A stretch of 64,000 bases of DNA from Clostridium culturomicium (lineage in GTDB: Bacteria > Bacillota > Clostridia > Clostridiales > Clostridiaceae). The stretch's first letter is position 1, and each line of letters starts with the position of its first letter. A program made the translations under genes and the position numbers. The stretch lies in the NCBI RefSeq assembly GCF_000821305.1, contig NZ_CCXK01000013.1:124001-188000 (forward strand). Direction: 5' to 3'. The notes under the pieces were generated by a model. The model had not been told where the DNA came from. It was given only the letters and a program-made list of their open reading frames with translations, and did not search any database. Shown here piece after piece: positions 24,921 through 34,386 of this stretch.

Positions 24921-25991
24921 ATGAATAAAATATTTAGAAATGTGTTACTTTGCTTAAGTATATTTAGCTTGTTATTTGCAAGTGGATGTAGAAGCTTCAA
25001 TAAAGAGGTTATTGAAAGCGAATATGAAAGAGATGAATTTGTGGTAATGGAAACAGCAGATTCAAAGGTGGAAATGATTTTCACCTATGCAGAAAATCAA
25101 TCAGATACATATCCAACTACACAGGGAGCTGAAAAGTTTGCTGAACTTGTTAAAGAAAGAACCAATGGTCGTATAGAAATTGTTGTTAAATCAGAAGGTG
25201 ATTTAGGAGATGAAACTTCTATAATAGAGCAACTTTCCTTTGGTGGAGTTGATTTTGCAAGGATATCCCTTGCAATATTAGCTGAAGAAATTCCTAAACT
25301 TGGAGTATTTATTTTACCTTTTCTTTATAAAAATAAGGAACATGAGCAAAGGGGATTAGAAGGGGAAATCGGTCAAGAGGCTCTAGATTATATTGGAACA
25401 ACGAGAGCCAATATTGTAGGATTATCTTGGTATGATTCAGGAGTAAGACATTTTTATACGGTGAAGAAACCTATAAAGACTATTGAGGATTTAAAGGGCA
25501 TGAAGATAAGAGTTCAGGATTCAGAGTTGATGAAATCTATGGTTCGGTCTTTGGGCGGAATACCAGTTGTAATGAGTTATGATGAGGTTTATCAAGGTCT
25601 TCAGCTAGGAGATATTGATGGAGCGGAGAATAACTGGCCATCATATGAATCTAAAAAACATTTTAAGGTTGCAAAATATATGACAGAAACGGGTCACAGC
25701 AGGATTCCAGATATTCAAGTTTGCAGTAAGAATGTATGGAATAAACTATCTAGTGAAGATAGAGAAATAATTAAGGAATGTGCTGCTGAATCTGCAAAGT
25801 TTGAAAAACAGCTTTGGAAGCAGAGAGAAAGAAGCTCTAAAGAACGGACCACAAGAAATGGAGTAGAAGTTGTTGAGATATCTGAGGAAGAAAAAGAAAA
25901 GTTTAAAGAGGCTGTAGAGCCTTTATATGAACAGTTAAGGGAAGATTATAAGGAACTTGTGGATGAGATTAAAGCTCTTGGTAGTGAATAA
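24921..25991 (+). CDS. Orphan TRAP-type (DctP family) solute-binding lipoprotein
   Basis: 356 residues with lipoprotein signal (LLFASGC, Cys23) and DctP fold landmarks (GDLGDETSIIEQLSFGGVDF, LKGMKIRVQDS, YQGLQLGDIDGAENNWPSY). Unlike the other two DctP genes here (39595 and 51872), no DctQ or DctM follows: the next genes are kdgK and eda. Its position directly behind the YesM/YesN pair suggests a sensory role, loading the kinase with ligand. It could also feed a TRAP membrane unit encoded elsewhere. The carboxylate ligand is probably a uronate or aldonate, by context. Confidence 0.88.
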   Translation: MNKIFRNVLLCLSIFSLLFASGCRSFNKEVIESEYERDEFVVMETADSKVEMIFTYAENQSDTYPTTQGAEKFAELVKERTNGRIEIVVKSEGDLGDETSIIEQLSFGGVDFARISLAILAEEIPKLGVFILPFLYKNKEHEQRGLEGEIGQEALDYIGTTRANIVGLSWYDSGVRHFYTVKKPIKTIEDLKGMKIRVQDSELMKSMVRSLGGIPVVMSYDEVYQGLQLGDIDGAENNWPSYESKKHFKVAKYMTETGHSRIPDIQVCSKNVWNKLSSEDREIIKECAAESAKFEKQLWKQRERSSKERTTRNGVEVVEISEEEKEKFKEAVEPLYEQLREDYKELVDEIKALGSE

Positions 25992-26035
25992 GTTCACGAG
26001 AAGATAAAATAGTAAATAGCTTCGGAGGATGAATA

Positions 26036-26983
26036 ATGTTAGATTTAGTAACTTTAGGCGAAACTATGGTAGCCTTTATTCCAGAGGAAAAAGAATACAT
26101 TAGATATGCAAAAACTTTTGCAAAGAAAACTGCTGGAGCAGAAAGTAATGTAGCTATTGGAATTGCAAAATTAGGTCACAAAGCTGGCTGGATAAGTAAA
26201 GTCGGAAAAGATGAGCTTGGAGAGTTTGTAATAAGAGAAGTCAGAGGAGAAGGTGTGGATACAAGTCAAGTTGGACGTTCAGAAGATGCACCAACAGGGG
26301 TTATGTTTAAACAAGTCTTAACAGGGAATGAAACTTCAGTAAATTATTACAGAAAAAATTCTGCAGCAAGTACATTATGTCCTGAAGATATTGATATAGA
26401 TTATCTTACAAGTGCAAAGATATTACATATATCAGGTGTTACACCGGCATTAAGTGAGAGTTGTAAAGAAACCATAAATTATGTGGTTGATAAAGCTAAG
26501 GAAAAAGGTATGATAATCAGTTTTGATCCAAATATAAGATTAAAGCTATGGTCAAAAGAGGAAGCAAAGGAGACTTTAAAACCACTTTTAGCTAAAAGTG
26601 ATATTGTTCTAACAGGGTTAGATGAAGGGGAAATCCTCTTAGGTTTAAATGATGGTCAAGCTATAATTGAGGAATTGTTAAGTCTTGGGGTAAAGCAAGT
26701 AGCCGTTAAATTAGGAGCTGATGGAGCTTTAGTTGGAGATGGAACAGGAATTAGTAAGGTGGAAGCAACAAAGGTAACTGTTGTTGATAATATAGGTGCA
26801 GGTGATGCCTTTAGTGCTGGATTCCTAAGTGGAGTTATTGAAGGTAAAGCTACTAAAGAATGTGGAGCTATGGGATGTTTGATGGGAGCTTTTGCAGTTT
26901 CAAGTTTTGGAGATATTGAAGGACTTCCAGATAGAGAAGCTTTTGAAAGAAAGAGAACCAAAACTACAGATATATATAGATAA
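26036..26983 (+). CDS. kdgK: 2-keto-3-deoxygluconate kinase
   Basis: 315 residues of the PfkB/ribokinase family: opening VTLGETMVAFIP, sugar-binding AGAESNVAIGIAKLG, and the catalytic loop NIGAGDAFSAGF with Asp257. Phosphorylates KDG to KDPG, the product then cleaved by Eda, whose gene follows. Well-formed GGAGG before ATG. Together with eda it provides the shared lower pathway for all upper branches in this island. Confidence 0.93.
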   Translation: MLDLVTLGETMVAFIPEEKEYIRYAKTFAKKTAGAESNVAIGIAKLGHKAGWISKVGKDELGEFVIREVRGEGVDTSQVGRSEDAPTGVMFKQVLTGNETSVNYYRKNSAASTLCPEDIDIDYLTSAKILHISGVTPALSESCKETINYVVDKAKEKGMIISFDPNIRLKLWSKEEAKETLKPLLAKSDIVLTGLDEGEILLGLNDGQAIIEELLSLGVKQVAVKLGADGALVGDGTGISKVEATKVTVVDNIGAGDAFSAGFLSGVIEGKATKECGAMGCLMGAFAVSSFGDIEGLPDREAFERKRTKTTDIYR

Positions 26984-27027
26984 GGAAACTCCTTATCATA
27001 TAAATTCGAAGGAGTAAGTTCGAGGAG

Positions 27028-27052
27028 CCAAATCAAAGATTTGGACTCTCAC
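27028..27052 (+). other. Small hairpin between kdgK and eda
   Basis: GCCAAATC-AAA-GATTTGG forms a compact stem just before the eda ribosome binding site, with no T-tract. Possibly mRNA stability or translation tuning. Confidence 0.35.
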
Positions 27053-27067
27053 TTAATGGAGGACACT

Positions 27068-27706
27068 ATGAAGAAGATAAATGATATTTTAAATGGAATA
27101 AAGGAATGTGGAGTAATTTCCATTATTCGTGGAATTGATAGCAAATACCTAGAGCATACGCTAGAAGCACTTTATAAGGGTGGAATACGTTGTGTTGAAA
27201 TCACAATGAATACTGGTAATGCACTAGAGATGATAGAAAAAACTAAAGAAATATATGGTGATAAATTTCTTGTGGGTGCAGGAACTGTATTAGATGAAGT
27301 TACAGCTAGACAAGCTATTTTGGCTGGAGCAGATTTTATTTTAGCACCAACCCTTTCTAAAAAGGTTATAGAAATGTGTAACTTATATGAAAAACTTGCA
27401 GTGCCAGGAGTATTAACTCCAACAGAGGTTTTAGAAGCAAAAAAAGCAGGCGCACAATTAATTAAGGTATTTCCGGTTACCACTTTGGGACCGCAGTACA
27501 TAAAGGATATTCTAGGTCCTATAGACCATGTGAACTTATTGCCAGTAGGCGGAGTTTCAGAAGAAAACGCAGCAGAATATATAAAAGCTGGCGCAGTTGC
27601 CGTTGGAATAGGTTCATGCCTTGTATCTAAAAAGGATGTAGAAAATCAACAGTTCGATTTGATTTCTCAAAGAGCGAAATCAATTATTGACCAGCTTAAA
27701 AAGTAA
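27068..27706 (+). CDS. eda: 2-keto-3-deoxy-6-phosphogluconate aldolase
   Basis: 212 residues from the ATG at 27068, which is 7 nt after GGAGG; a longer frame from 27041 lacks a ribosome binding site. Catalytic Glu44 (CVEIT) and Schiff-base Lys133 (QLIKVFP) align with Glu45 and Lys133 of the Escherichia coli enzyme. Splits KDPG into pyruvate and glyceraldehyde 3-phosphate. Immediately follows kdgK and precedes the tctCBA transporter. Confidence 0.93.
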   Translation: MKKINDILNGIKECGVISIIRGIDSKYLEHTLEALYKGGIRCVEITMNTGNALEMIEKTKEIYGDKFLVGAGTVLDEVTARQAILAGADFILAPTLSKKVIEMCNLYEKLAVPGVLTPTEVLEAKKAGAQLIKVFPVTTLGPQYIKDILGPIDHVNLLPVGGVSEENAAEYIKAGAVAVGIGSCLVSKKDVENQQFDLISQRAKSIIDQLKK

Positions 27707-27724
27707 CAAAAGGGGGAATTTTTA

Positions 27725-28705
27725 ATGAAAAAAGTATTAAGCTTAGTATTAGCAGCAACTTTATCAATGTCACTATTAGCAGGGTGTGGAAGTAAATCAT
27801 CTGGAGAAGGAAGCACAGGTTCTGCTGATGGATATCCATCAAAAGCAGTAACAACAATCGTTCCATTCTCAGCAGGTGGTGGTACTGATACAGTTACTAG
27901 AGCTTTAGTTGATGCAGCAAAAGAATCATTTCCAAAGAATATATCAGTAGAAAACAGAGAAGGAGCAGGCGGAGCTACTGGAATGCTTTATGGTGCAAAT
28001 GCAGCAAAAGATGGTTCAGTACTTACAACTATAACAGTTGAGCTTACAACTCTTGAGCATATGGGAACAGGAGCTGGACTTACTTATGATAAGTTTGAGC
28101 CAATAATAATGGTTAACTCTGCACCATCAGCAATAACTGTACCAGCAGATTCTCCATTCAATACCTTAGAAGATTTATTAAAAGCAGCAAAAACTGAGGA
28201 CATCCAAATAGGAAACTCTGGGGTTGGAGCTATCTGGCATTTAGCAGCTGCAGGTCTTGGTAAAGAAGCTGGAGTTGAGTTCTCTCACATTCCATATGAT
28301 GGAGCAGCAGGAGCTATAACTGACTTACTTGGTGGTAACATAGATGCAGTTTCAGTTTCTTACGCAGAAGTTGCTTCTCAAGTTGAAGCAGGAGCTTTAA
28401 AGGTATTGGCAGTAATGTCTGAAGAGAGATTAGATGCAATTCCTGACGTTCCAACAGCTAAAGAATTAGGATACAACTGTGTAATCGGGACTTGGAGAGG
28501 GCTTGGAGTACCAGTAGGAACAGATAAAGCTATTGTTGATAAATTATATGAAATATTCTCAAAAGCAGCAGAATCTACAGCTTTCGTAGATTTCATGAAC
28601 AACTCTAACAATGCTATAGAAATCTTGGGACCAGATGAGTTTAAATCTAGAATCGCAGATAATAATGAATTATTCAAAGGACTTATCGCTGATTTAGGTC
28701 TATAA
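27725..28705 (+). CDS. tctC: Tripartite tricarboxylate transporter binding lipoprotein (TctC family)
   Basis: 326 residues with lipoprotein signal (LLAGC, Cys21) and the TctC/Bug fold: YPSKAVTTIVPFSAGGGTDT, NREGAGGATGMLYG, HIPYDGAAGAITDLLGGNID. Captures a carboxylate outside the cell for TctA and TctB. Sitting between eda and the KDG permease, it more likely carries a sugar acid than citrate. Codon use is biased to frequent codons, suggesting high expression. Confidence 0.9.
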   Translation: MKKVLSLVLAATLSMSLLAGCGSKSSGEGSTGSADGYPSKAVTTIVPFSAGGGTDTVTRALVDAAKESFPKNISVENREGAGGATGMLYGANAAKDGSVLTTITVELTTLEHMGTGAGLTYDKFEPIIMVNSAPSAITVPADSPFNTLEDLLKAAKTEDIQIGNSGVGAIWHLAAAGLGKEAGVEFSHIPYDGAAGAITDLLGGNIDAVSVSYAEVASQVEAGALKVLAVMSEERLDAIPDVPTAKELGYNCVIGTWRGLGVPVGTDKAIVDKLYEIFSKAAESTAFVDFMNNSNNAIEILGPDEFKSRIADNNELFKGLIADLGL

Positions 28706-28745
28706 TCATACTAACTATTAACTTAAAGATAAATAAAATCTAGGT

Positions 28746-28776
28746 GTTAGGGGAGTGAAGTATCGCTCCCCTTAAT
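28746..28776 (+). other. Stable intercistronic hairpin after tctC
   Basis: AGGGGAGTG and CGCTCCCCT arms (one G-U pair) with a 6-nt loop, in the 104-bp gap before tctB, without a long T-tract. Such stems commonly let the binding-protein mRNA outlast the permease part. Confidence 0.5.
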
Positions 28777-28809
28777 TATGAAAAACACCATGAAAATTAG
28801 GAGGTAAAG

Positions 28810-29283
28810 ATGAAAAAAGGTAATATTTTCACAGGTATTTTCTGCTTGGTGCTTAGTGCCTTTGCCATAATTGTTGCAAAAGGTTTTCCACCTAGCCAAC
28901 AGGCGGGAGTTCCAGGTCCAGCTGTATGGCCTGTTTTAATGTCGGTTTTACTTGCAGTTTGTGCAATATGGTTAATTGTTGAAACTCTAGTATCTAAGAA
29001 CCCTGAAAACAATAAGCCACTTGGGTTATGGAATGATGGAAGTAAAAGAGTTTACTTATCAATGGCAGTTTTAGTGGTGTATTTCTTAATAACACCAACT
29101 GTTGGATTTTTAATTTCAACTTCAATAATGCTTTTATTATTTATTAAATGGTTCAGTAAGAAAAATATTTTCGTTTGTTTAGGAATTTCATTTGCTATTA
29201 CAATAGTGATTTATTTAATATTTAAGAACTTCTTAAATGTACCATTAGATTTTGGTATCTTTGGTTCATTATTAGGTATTTAA
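28810..29283 (+). CDS. tctB: Tripartite tricarboxylate transporter small membrane subunit (TctB)
   Basis: 157 residues, four membrane segments (about 6-24, 38-57, 78-97 and 103-150), with the TctB-like GPAVWPVLMSVLLAV. GGAGG before ATG. Between tctC and tctA, as in the canonical order. Confidence 0.88.
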   Translation: MKKGNIFTGIFCLVLSAFAIIVAKGFPPSQQAGVPGPAVWPVLMSVLLAVCAIWLIVETLVSKNPENNKPLGLWNDGSKRVYLSMAVLVVYFLITPTVGFLISTSIMLLLFIKWFSKKNIFVCLGISFAITIVIYLIFKNFLNVPLDFGIFGSLLGI

Positions 29284-29310
29284 TAACAATTAACAAAGGA
29301 GGTTACAAAT

Positions 29311-30816
29311 ATGGAATTTGTCCAAAGCGTATTAGCTGGTGTATTTAATCCAGCGGTATTAATGTATATAATGCTTGGAGTTGCCGGTGGTATTTGTATA
29401 GGTGCTCTTCCAGGACTTACAGCAACAATGGGTGTTGCGCTTCTATTACCATTAACTTTTGGAATGGATGCACAAACAGGAATTTTATTACTTTTAGGTA
29501 TATATATAGGTGCAATCTATGGAGGATCTATTTCAGCTATCCTTTTAAAAACTCCAGGAACTCCAGCTTCGGCAGCTACTGCTTTAGATGGATATGAGTT
29601 TTCTAAGAGAGGAGAAGGTGGACGTGCTTTAGGGATAGCAACAGTTTCTTCTTTCGTTGGAGGAGTTGTGAGCTGTATAGCTTTAATGCTTATCTCTCCA
29701 CAGCTTGCTAAATTAGCCCTTAAATTCAGTTCAGCTGAATTCTTCTTACTAGCGGTATTTGGTTTAACTATCATAGCTAGTATTTCAGGAAACAAAATTT
29801 CAAAAGGTTTAATATGTGGATTTATCGGTATGCTTATTGCCACTGTTGGTATAGACAGTATAACTGGTAAGGTTAGATACACTTTCGGAAGCGTATCTTT
29901 AATGTCAGGAGTTTCTTATATTCCTGTAATGATAGGATTATTCGCTATGTCTCAGGCCTTTATATCAATTGAAGATATATGGACTAAAGAAGAGGTAGAT
30001 AATAAGGTTACAAAGGTAATACCTTCAAAAGAAGACTTAAAGAAGATATTAAAAACTGCTCCTCTTACAGGTTTAATAGGAACTTTTATTGGAATTATAC
30101 CAGGAGCTGGTGCAGATATCGGAGCTTTCGTTTCTTACAACACTGCTAAGAATATGTCTAAGACACCAGAAAAGTTTGGTACTGGTATAACTGAAGCTAT
30201 TGCAGCATCAGAGGGTGGTAATAACGGGGTTACTGGTGGTGCAATGATACCAATGTTAACTCTTGGAATACCAGGAGATGCAGTTGCAGCTATCATGATT
30301 GGTGCTTTAACAATCCAGGGGTTAAACCCAGGACCACTGCTTTTCCAAAATGATAAAGTGTTAGTATACACAATTTTCGTAGGACTTTTAGTTGCTAACT
30401 GTTGTATGTTATTATTAGGTCTTTCTTGCTTAAAGGCATTTACTAAGGTACTTACAATTCCTAAAACTATATTAACACCAATTATCTTTGTGCTTTGCAT
30501 TGTTGGATCATATGCAATAAAGAATGACTTCTTCGATGTTGGAGTTATGCTTGTGTTTGGTATCATAGGATACTTCATGCAAAAGGCTGAAATACCTGCA
30601 TCACCAGCTATCCTAGGATTGATTCTTGGACCAATGGCTGAGAAGCATTTCAGAACGGCACTATTAAAATCAGGTGGAAACTATGGAATATTCTTTAGCT
30701 CTGCTATCTGCTGGTTATTTATACTTCTAGCAGTAGGTACATTAGTACTTCCAATAGTTAAATCAATGATTGCAAAATCAAAGGCGAAAAAAGCCGCGCA
30801 AAGCAGTTCTTTGTAA
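29311..30816 (+). CDS. tctA: Tripartite tricarboxylate transporter large membrane subunit (TctA)
   Basis: 501 residues, about eleven membrane segments. Conserved TctA motifs: GALPGLTATMGVALLLP, GSISAILLKTPGTPASAAT, GIIPGAGADIGAFVSYNTAK and TLGIPGDAVAAIM. Forms the transport channel with TctB and is fed by TctC. Good AGGAGG start; a 111-bp gap with a short stem (GGTTGTAGTAG/CTACAGCC, 30871-30895) separates it from the dehydrogenase gene. Confidence 0.93.
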   Translation: MEFVQSVLAGVFNPAVLMYIMLGVAGGICIGALPGLTATMGVALLLPLTFGMDAQTGILLLLGIYIGAIYGGSISAILLKTPGTPASAATALDGYEFSKRGEGGRALGIATVSSFVGGVVSCIALMLISPQLAKLALKFSSAEFFLLAVFGLTIIASISGNKISKGLICGFIGMLIATVGIDSITGKVRYTFGSVSLMSGVSYIPVMIGLFAMSQAFISIEDIWTKEEVDNKVTKVIPSKEDLKKILKTAPLTGLIGTFIGIIPGAGADIGAFVSYNTAKNMSKTPEKFGTGITEAIAASEGGNNGVTGGAMIPMLTLGIPGDAVAAIMIGALTIQGLNPGPLLFQNDKVLVYTIFVGLLVANCCMLLLGLSCLKAFTKVLTIPKTILTPIIFVLCIVGSYAIKNDFFDVGVMLVFGIIGYFMQKAEIPASPAILGLILGPMAEKHFRTALLKSGGNYGIFFSSAICWLFILLAVGTLVLPIVKSMIAKSKAKKAAQSSSL

Positions 30817-30927
30817 AATAATGAAGTTGAAGCTACTAAAGCAAAGATTTGGTGGCTAATTGGATAGAGAGGTTGTAGTAGTTATACTACAGCCTTTCTG
30901 CTTAGAAAAAGTTAAGGAGGAAGAAAT

Positions 30928-31731
30928 ATGAATGTAATGGATAGTTTTTCATTAAAGGGTAAGGTGGCATTAGTAACTGGAGGAGCTTATGGAATAGGTT
31001 TTGCTATGGCAGAGGCCCTTGCACAGGCTGGAGCAAAAATTGCTTTTAACTGCAGAAGTGAAGAAAATATGAAAAAGGCAATGGAAGCTTATAAGAGTAA
31101 AGATATAGAGGCAAGAGGATACATTTGTGATGTAACAGATGAAACAGCCGTAAAGACTATGATTAGTAGTATAGAGAAAGAAATAGGTGTTGTTGATATC
31201 CTTGTAAATAATGCAGGAATTATTAAGCGTATTCCTATGTGCGAAATGAGTGTTGAAGATTTTAAACAAGTTATAGATATAGATTTAACGGCTCCATTTA
31301 TTATGGCAAAGGCAGTGCTGCCAGGAATGATTAAAAAGGGACACGGTAAGATAATAAATGTATGTTCCATGATGAGTGAACTTGGAAGAGAGACAGTTTC
31401 TGCCTATGCTGCAGCTAAGGGCGGATTAAAGATGCTTACAAAAAATATCTGTGCAGAATATGGTGAGTACAATATCCAATGTAATGGTATAGGACCAGGA
31501 TATATTGCTACTCCGCAAACAGCTCCTTTAAGAGAGCTTCAAGAAGATGGAGAAAGACATCCTTTTGATAAGTTTATAATTTCAAAGACTCCAGCAGGAA
31601 AGTGGGGAGCTTCAGAGGATTTAGCAGGGCCAACAGTATTTTTAGCATCAGATGCTTCAAATTTTGTTAATGGACATATTCTTTATGTAGATGGTGGTAT
31701 TTTAGCGTATATAGGGAAACAGCCATCTTAA
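30928..31731 (+). CDS. SDR dehydrogenase, gluconate 5-dehydrogenase (IdnO)-like
   Basis: 267 residues. Cofactor loop TGGAYGIG (17-24), NNAG (94-97), catalytic Ser147, Tyr160 and Lys164, and the IdnO/KduD-like ends GPGYIATPQT and PAGKWGASEDLAGP. The family interconverts keto and hydroxy sugar acids (5-ketogluconate/gluconate or deoxy-uronates). Lying in the KDG island suggests a side entry of an aldonate or ketoaldonate. Exact substrate unresolved (IdnO or KduD). Confidence 0.8.
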   Translation: MNVMDSFSLKGKVALVTGGAYGIGFAMAEALAQAGAKIAFNCRSEENMKKAMEAYKSKDIEARGYICDVTDETAVKTMISSIEKEIGVVDILVNNAGIIKRIPMCEMSVEDFKQVIDIDLTAPFIMAKAVLPGMIKKGHGKIINVCSMMSELGRETVSAYAAAKGGLKMLTKNICAEYGEYNIQCNGIGPGYIATPQTAPLRELQEDGERHPFDKFIISKTPAGKWGASEDLAGPTVFLASDASNFVNGHILYVDGGILAYIGKQPS

Positions 31732-31841
31732 TTGAATGAAGAGTTAAAATGAAAGATGAAGAATTAGTGAAAGAATTCCTTGGGAATTCTTGTGAATTAA
31801 TAAATGGACAAAGATAGAGTTTAGGGAGTGAGGGATTTTTA

Positions 31842-33029
31842 ATGATTAATTTTGATTTTTACAATCCGACAAGAGTAATCTTCGGAAAAGAGACTGAAAA
31901 CAATGTAGGGGAAATCTGTAATGGCTATGGCTATAAAAGTGTATTAGTGGTTTATGGTGGAGGCAGTGCTAAAAAAAGTGGACTATTAGACCGCATTTTC
32001 ATCTCATTAAAAGAGAGTGGTGTTAGCTACTGTGAAATTGGTGGTGTTGTACCTAACCCAAGAGTTCAATTAGTTAGAGAAGCTGTGGCTTTAGCAAAGG
32101 AGAATTCAGTAGATTTCATACTTGGAGTTGGTGGAGGAAGTGTTCTTGATACAGCAAAGGCTGCTGCAATGGCACTTGCAAATGACTGTGACCCTTGGGA
32201 TATATATAGTAAAAAAATTGCACCAGTAACAGCATTGCCTGTTGGAGCAGTACTTACAATAGCTGCTGCAGGAAGCGAAACCTCTAATTCTTCAGTAATA
32301 ACTGAAGATGAAACAGGCTTAAAAAGAGGCTATGGACATGATTGCATAAGACCAGTTTTTGCGATTATGAACCCAGAGCTAACTTACACACTTCCAGCTT
32401 ATCAAACGGCATCAGGGGTTGTTGATATAATGATGCATACCATGGAGAGGTATTTTACGCCTACTTTAGATGTAGAATTAACTGATAGATTAAGTGAAGG
32501 TCTCCTTGTAACAGTTATGGAGAATGCCATAAAGTTAGTGAAAAATCCAAAGGATTACAGTGCAAGAGCTGAAATTATGTGGGCAGGAAGTATCTCACAT
32601 AATGGATTAATGGGAACAGGAAGAGTAACAGATTTTGCATCTCATCAAATTGAACATGAATTAAGTGGTATGTTTGATGTGGCTCATGGTGCAGGACTTG
32701 CAGCAATATGGGGAAGTTGGGCACGTTATGTTTATAAAGAGAATGTTGGAAGGTTTGCTCAGTTTGCTGTAAGAGTAATGGGTTGCGAAATGGATTTTCA
32801 ATGTCCTGAGAATACAGCTTTAAGGGGAATTGAGAAAATTGAGGATTTCTTTAGAAGTATTAATATGCCAACTTCACTATACGAATTAGGAATTAAAGAA
32901 ATTTCAGAGGAGCAAATAGAAGAAATGGCATATAAATGTACATTTAAGGATACAAGAGTTATCGGTGGATTTAAAACTCTAAAGAAGGAAGACATAATGG
33001 CTATATACAATATGGCAAAGGGGATATAG
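31842..33029 (+). CDS. Iron-containing alcohol dehydrogenase (butanol dehydrogenase/YqhD-like)
   Basis: 395 residues. Cofactor site VGGGSVLDTAKAAAMA, metal-binding segments MMHTMERYF and HQIEHELSGMFDVAHGAGLA, and an N-terminal FDFYNPTRVIFGKE typical of the NADPH-dependent BDH branch. Probably reduces an aldehyde to recycle cofactor during sugar-acid fermentation; could also act on a hexuronate. Follows the IdnO-like gene after 110 bp. Confidence 0.85.
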   Translation: MINFDFYNPTRVIFGKETENNVGEICNGYGYKSVLVVYGGGSAKKSGLLDRIFISLKESGVSYCEIGGVVPNPRVQLVREAVALAKENSVDFILGVGGGSVLDTAKAAAMALANDCDPWDIYSKKIAPVTALPVGAVLTIAAAGSETSNSSVITEDETGLKRGYGHDCIRPVFAIMNPELTYTLPAYQTASGVVDIMMHTMERYFTPTLDVELTDRLSEGLLVTVMENAIKLVKNPKDYSARAEIMWAGSISHNGLMGTGRVTDFASHQIEHELSGMFDVAHGAGLAAIWGSWARYVYKENVGRFAQFAVRVMGCEMDFQCPENTALRGIEKIEDFFRSINMPTSLYELGIKEISEEQIEEMAYKCTFKDTRVIGGFKTLKKEDIMAIYNMAKGI

Positions 33030-33055
33030 GTGAAAATATAACTATAGTAAGAAGT

Positions 33056-33094
33056 AGACCTTCGGAGTCCAAATTTTGGACACTGAAGGTCTAA
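33056..33094 (+). terminator. Strong hairpin after the iron alcohol dehydrogenase
   Basis: TAGACCTTC and GAAGGTCTA outer arms with GTCCAAA/TTGGAC inside; only a poor T-tract follows, so it may be a weak terminator or processing stem before kdgT. Confidence 0.45.
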
Positions 33095-33198
33095 AGTTTG
33101 GAAAAGTGTTGGAATACTAAGATAAAACGTATATAATTTAATTGTGTATCCAATGTTGTATTCTTAAATTGCTAATATTTTGAGCAGGAGGAATATAC

Positions 33199-34182
33199 AT
33201 GTTAAAGTTTATCCAGAAATTGCCAGGAGGTATAATGGTTGTTCCTATGGTTATTGGTGCAATCATTAATACATTTTGTCCGAAAATAGTACAGATAGGG
33301 TCTTTTACTACAGGGTTATTTTCAGCATCAGCAGTATCAACTCTAGTTGGGCTTATTATTTTCATTATAGGTACACAGATAAAGTTAAAAGAGGCGCCGG
33401 TGGCTCTAAAAAGAGGTGGTGTTCTCTTGGGCTCTAAGTACGTGATTGGAGCATTCATAGGAATATTAGTAACAAAGTTTTTTGGAATAGAGGGCATATT
33501 TGGAATATCTAGTTTAGCTATATTAGTGGCTTTGATCAGTACTAATAGCGGGTTGTATATGGCTTTAGTTGGAACCTATGGGGATTCACAGGATATGGCT
33601 GCTCAAGCAGTTTTAAATATCAGTGATGGTCCATTTCTAACTTTAGTTACCCTAGGGGCGGCAGGACTGGCTCAGATTCCAATTATGAGTTTGGTGGCTG
33701 CAATAATGCCATTAATAATAGGAATTATCCTTGGAAATTTGGATGAAGATATACGAAAGCTGATGGCTCCAGGGGTTGGACTTGTACTTCCCTTTGCAGG
33801 GTTTGCCTTGGGGGGAACTATTAATTTCTTTGATATCCTTAAGGCTGGACCGACAGGCTTTATCTTAGCCTTCATTGTTTTAATTATAAGTGGAACTTCA
33901 GCTTTTTTAGGAGATAGATTTCTAAATAGAAGACCAGGCTATGCGGGGATGGCAACGGCAACTACAGCGGGAAATGCAATTGCAACACCAGCGGCAGTGG
34001 CATTAATCGATCCATCCTATCAGCCTTATGTGGTTTCAGCTACAACCCAGCTTGCTGCGGTAGTAATAATAACAGCTGTGATTACACCAATGCTTACTTC
34101 ATATGTGGCTAAAAAGTATGGATGTCCAATGATAAAGCAGAAAGAATGTGCAGAAAAGGTATTAAGCACTGTAGAGACTTAA
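33199..34182 (+). CDS. kdgT: 2-keto-3-deoxygluconate permease
   Basis: 327 residues, about ten membrane segments; matches KdgT from the first motif (LPGGIMVVPMVIGAIINTF) to GYAGMATATTAGNAIATPA. Imports KDG, which KdgK then phosphorylates. AGGAGGAA before ATG. Ends the plus-strand run that begins with the YesM gene; convergent with uxaA. Confidence 0.9.
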   Translation: MLKFIQKLPGGIMVVPMVIGAIINTFCPKIVQIGSFTTGLFSASAVSTLVGLIIFIIGTQIKLKEAPVALKRGGVLLGSKYVIGAFIGILVTKFFGIEGIFGISSLAILVALISTNSGLYMALVGTYGDSQDMAAQAVLNISDGPFLTLVTLGAAGLAQIPIMSLVAAIMPLIIGIILGNLDEDIRKLMAPGVGLVLPFAGFALGGTINFFDILKAGPTGFILAFIVLIISGTSAFLGDRFLNRRPGYAGMATATTAGNAIATPAAVALIDPSYQPYVVSATTQLAAVVIITAVITPMLTSYVAKKYGCPMIKQKECAEKVLSTVET

Positions 34183-34309
34183 GAGAGTACAAAAGTGTAT
34201 ATGAATAAATAATTTTAAATATAGTTTTGGTACAATAAAAAATTAAAAAGAAAAAATAAATGATTAAGGAAAGAATTCTTACGTAATTCTTATATATTAA
34301 TAATATAAT

Positions 34310-34353
34310 AAGAAAAGAGTCTGCCACTTTTCTGTGTGGCAGACTCTTTTCTT
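34310..34353. terminator. Bidirectional terminator between kdgT and uxaA
   Basis: Perfect 17-bp stem AGAAAAGAGTCTGCCAC / GTGGCAGACTCTTTTCT with an 8-nt loop, A- and T-rich on both flanks. Confidence 0.9.
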
Positions 34354-34386
34354 ATTTAGGGGTTTGAGGTTGAATTATGGATAAGT

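Noticed and set aside
25992..26035. Possible DctQ or DctM remnant after the orphan DctP gene
   Set aside because: Only 44 bp separate it from kdgK and they hold just the ribosome binding site; no membrane subunit fragment exists there.
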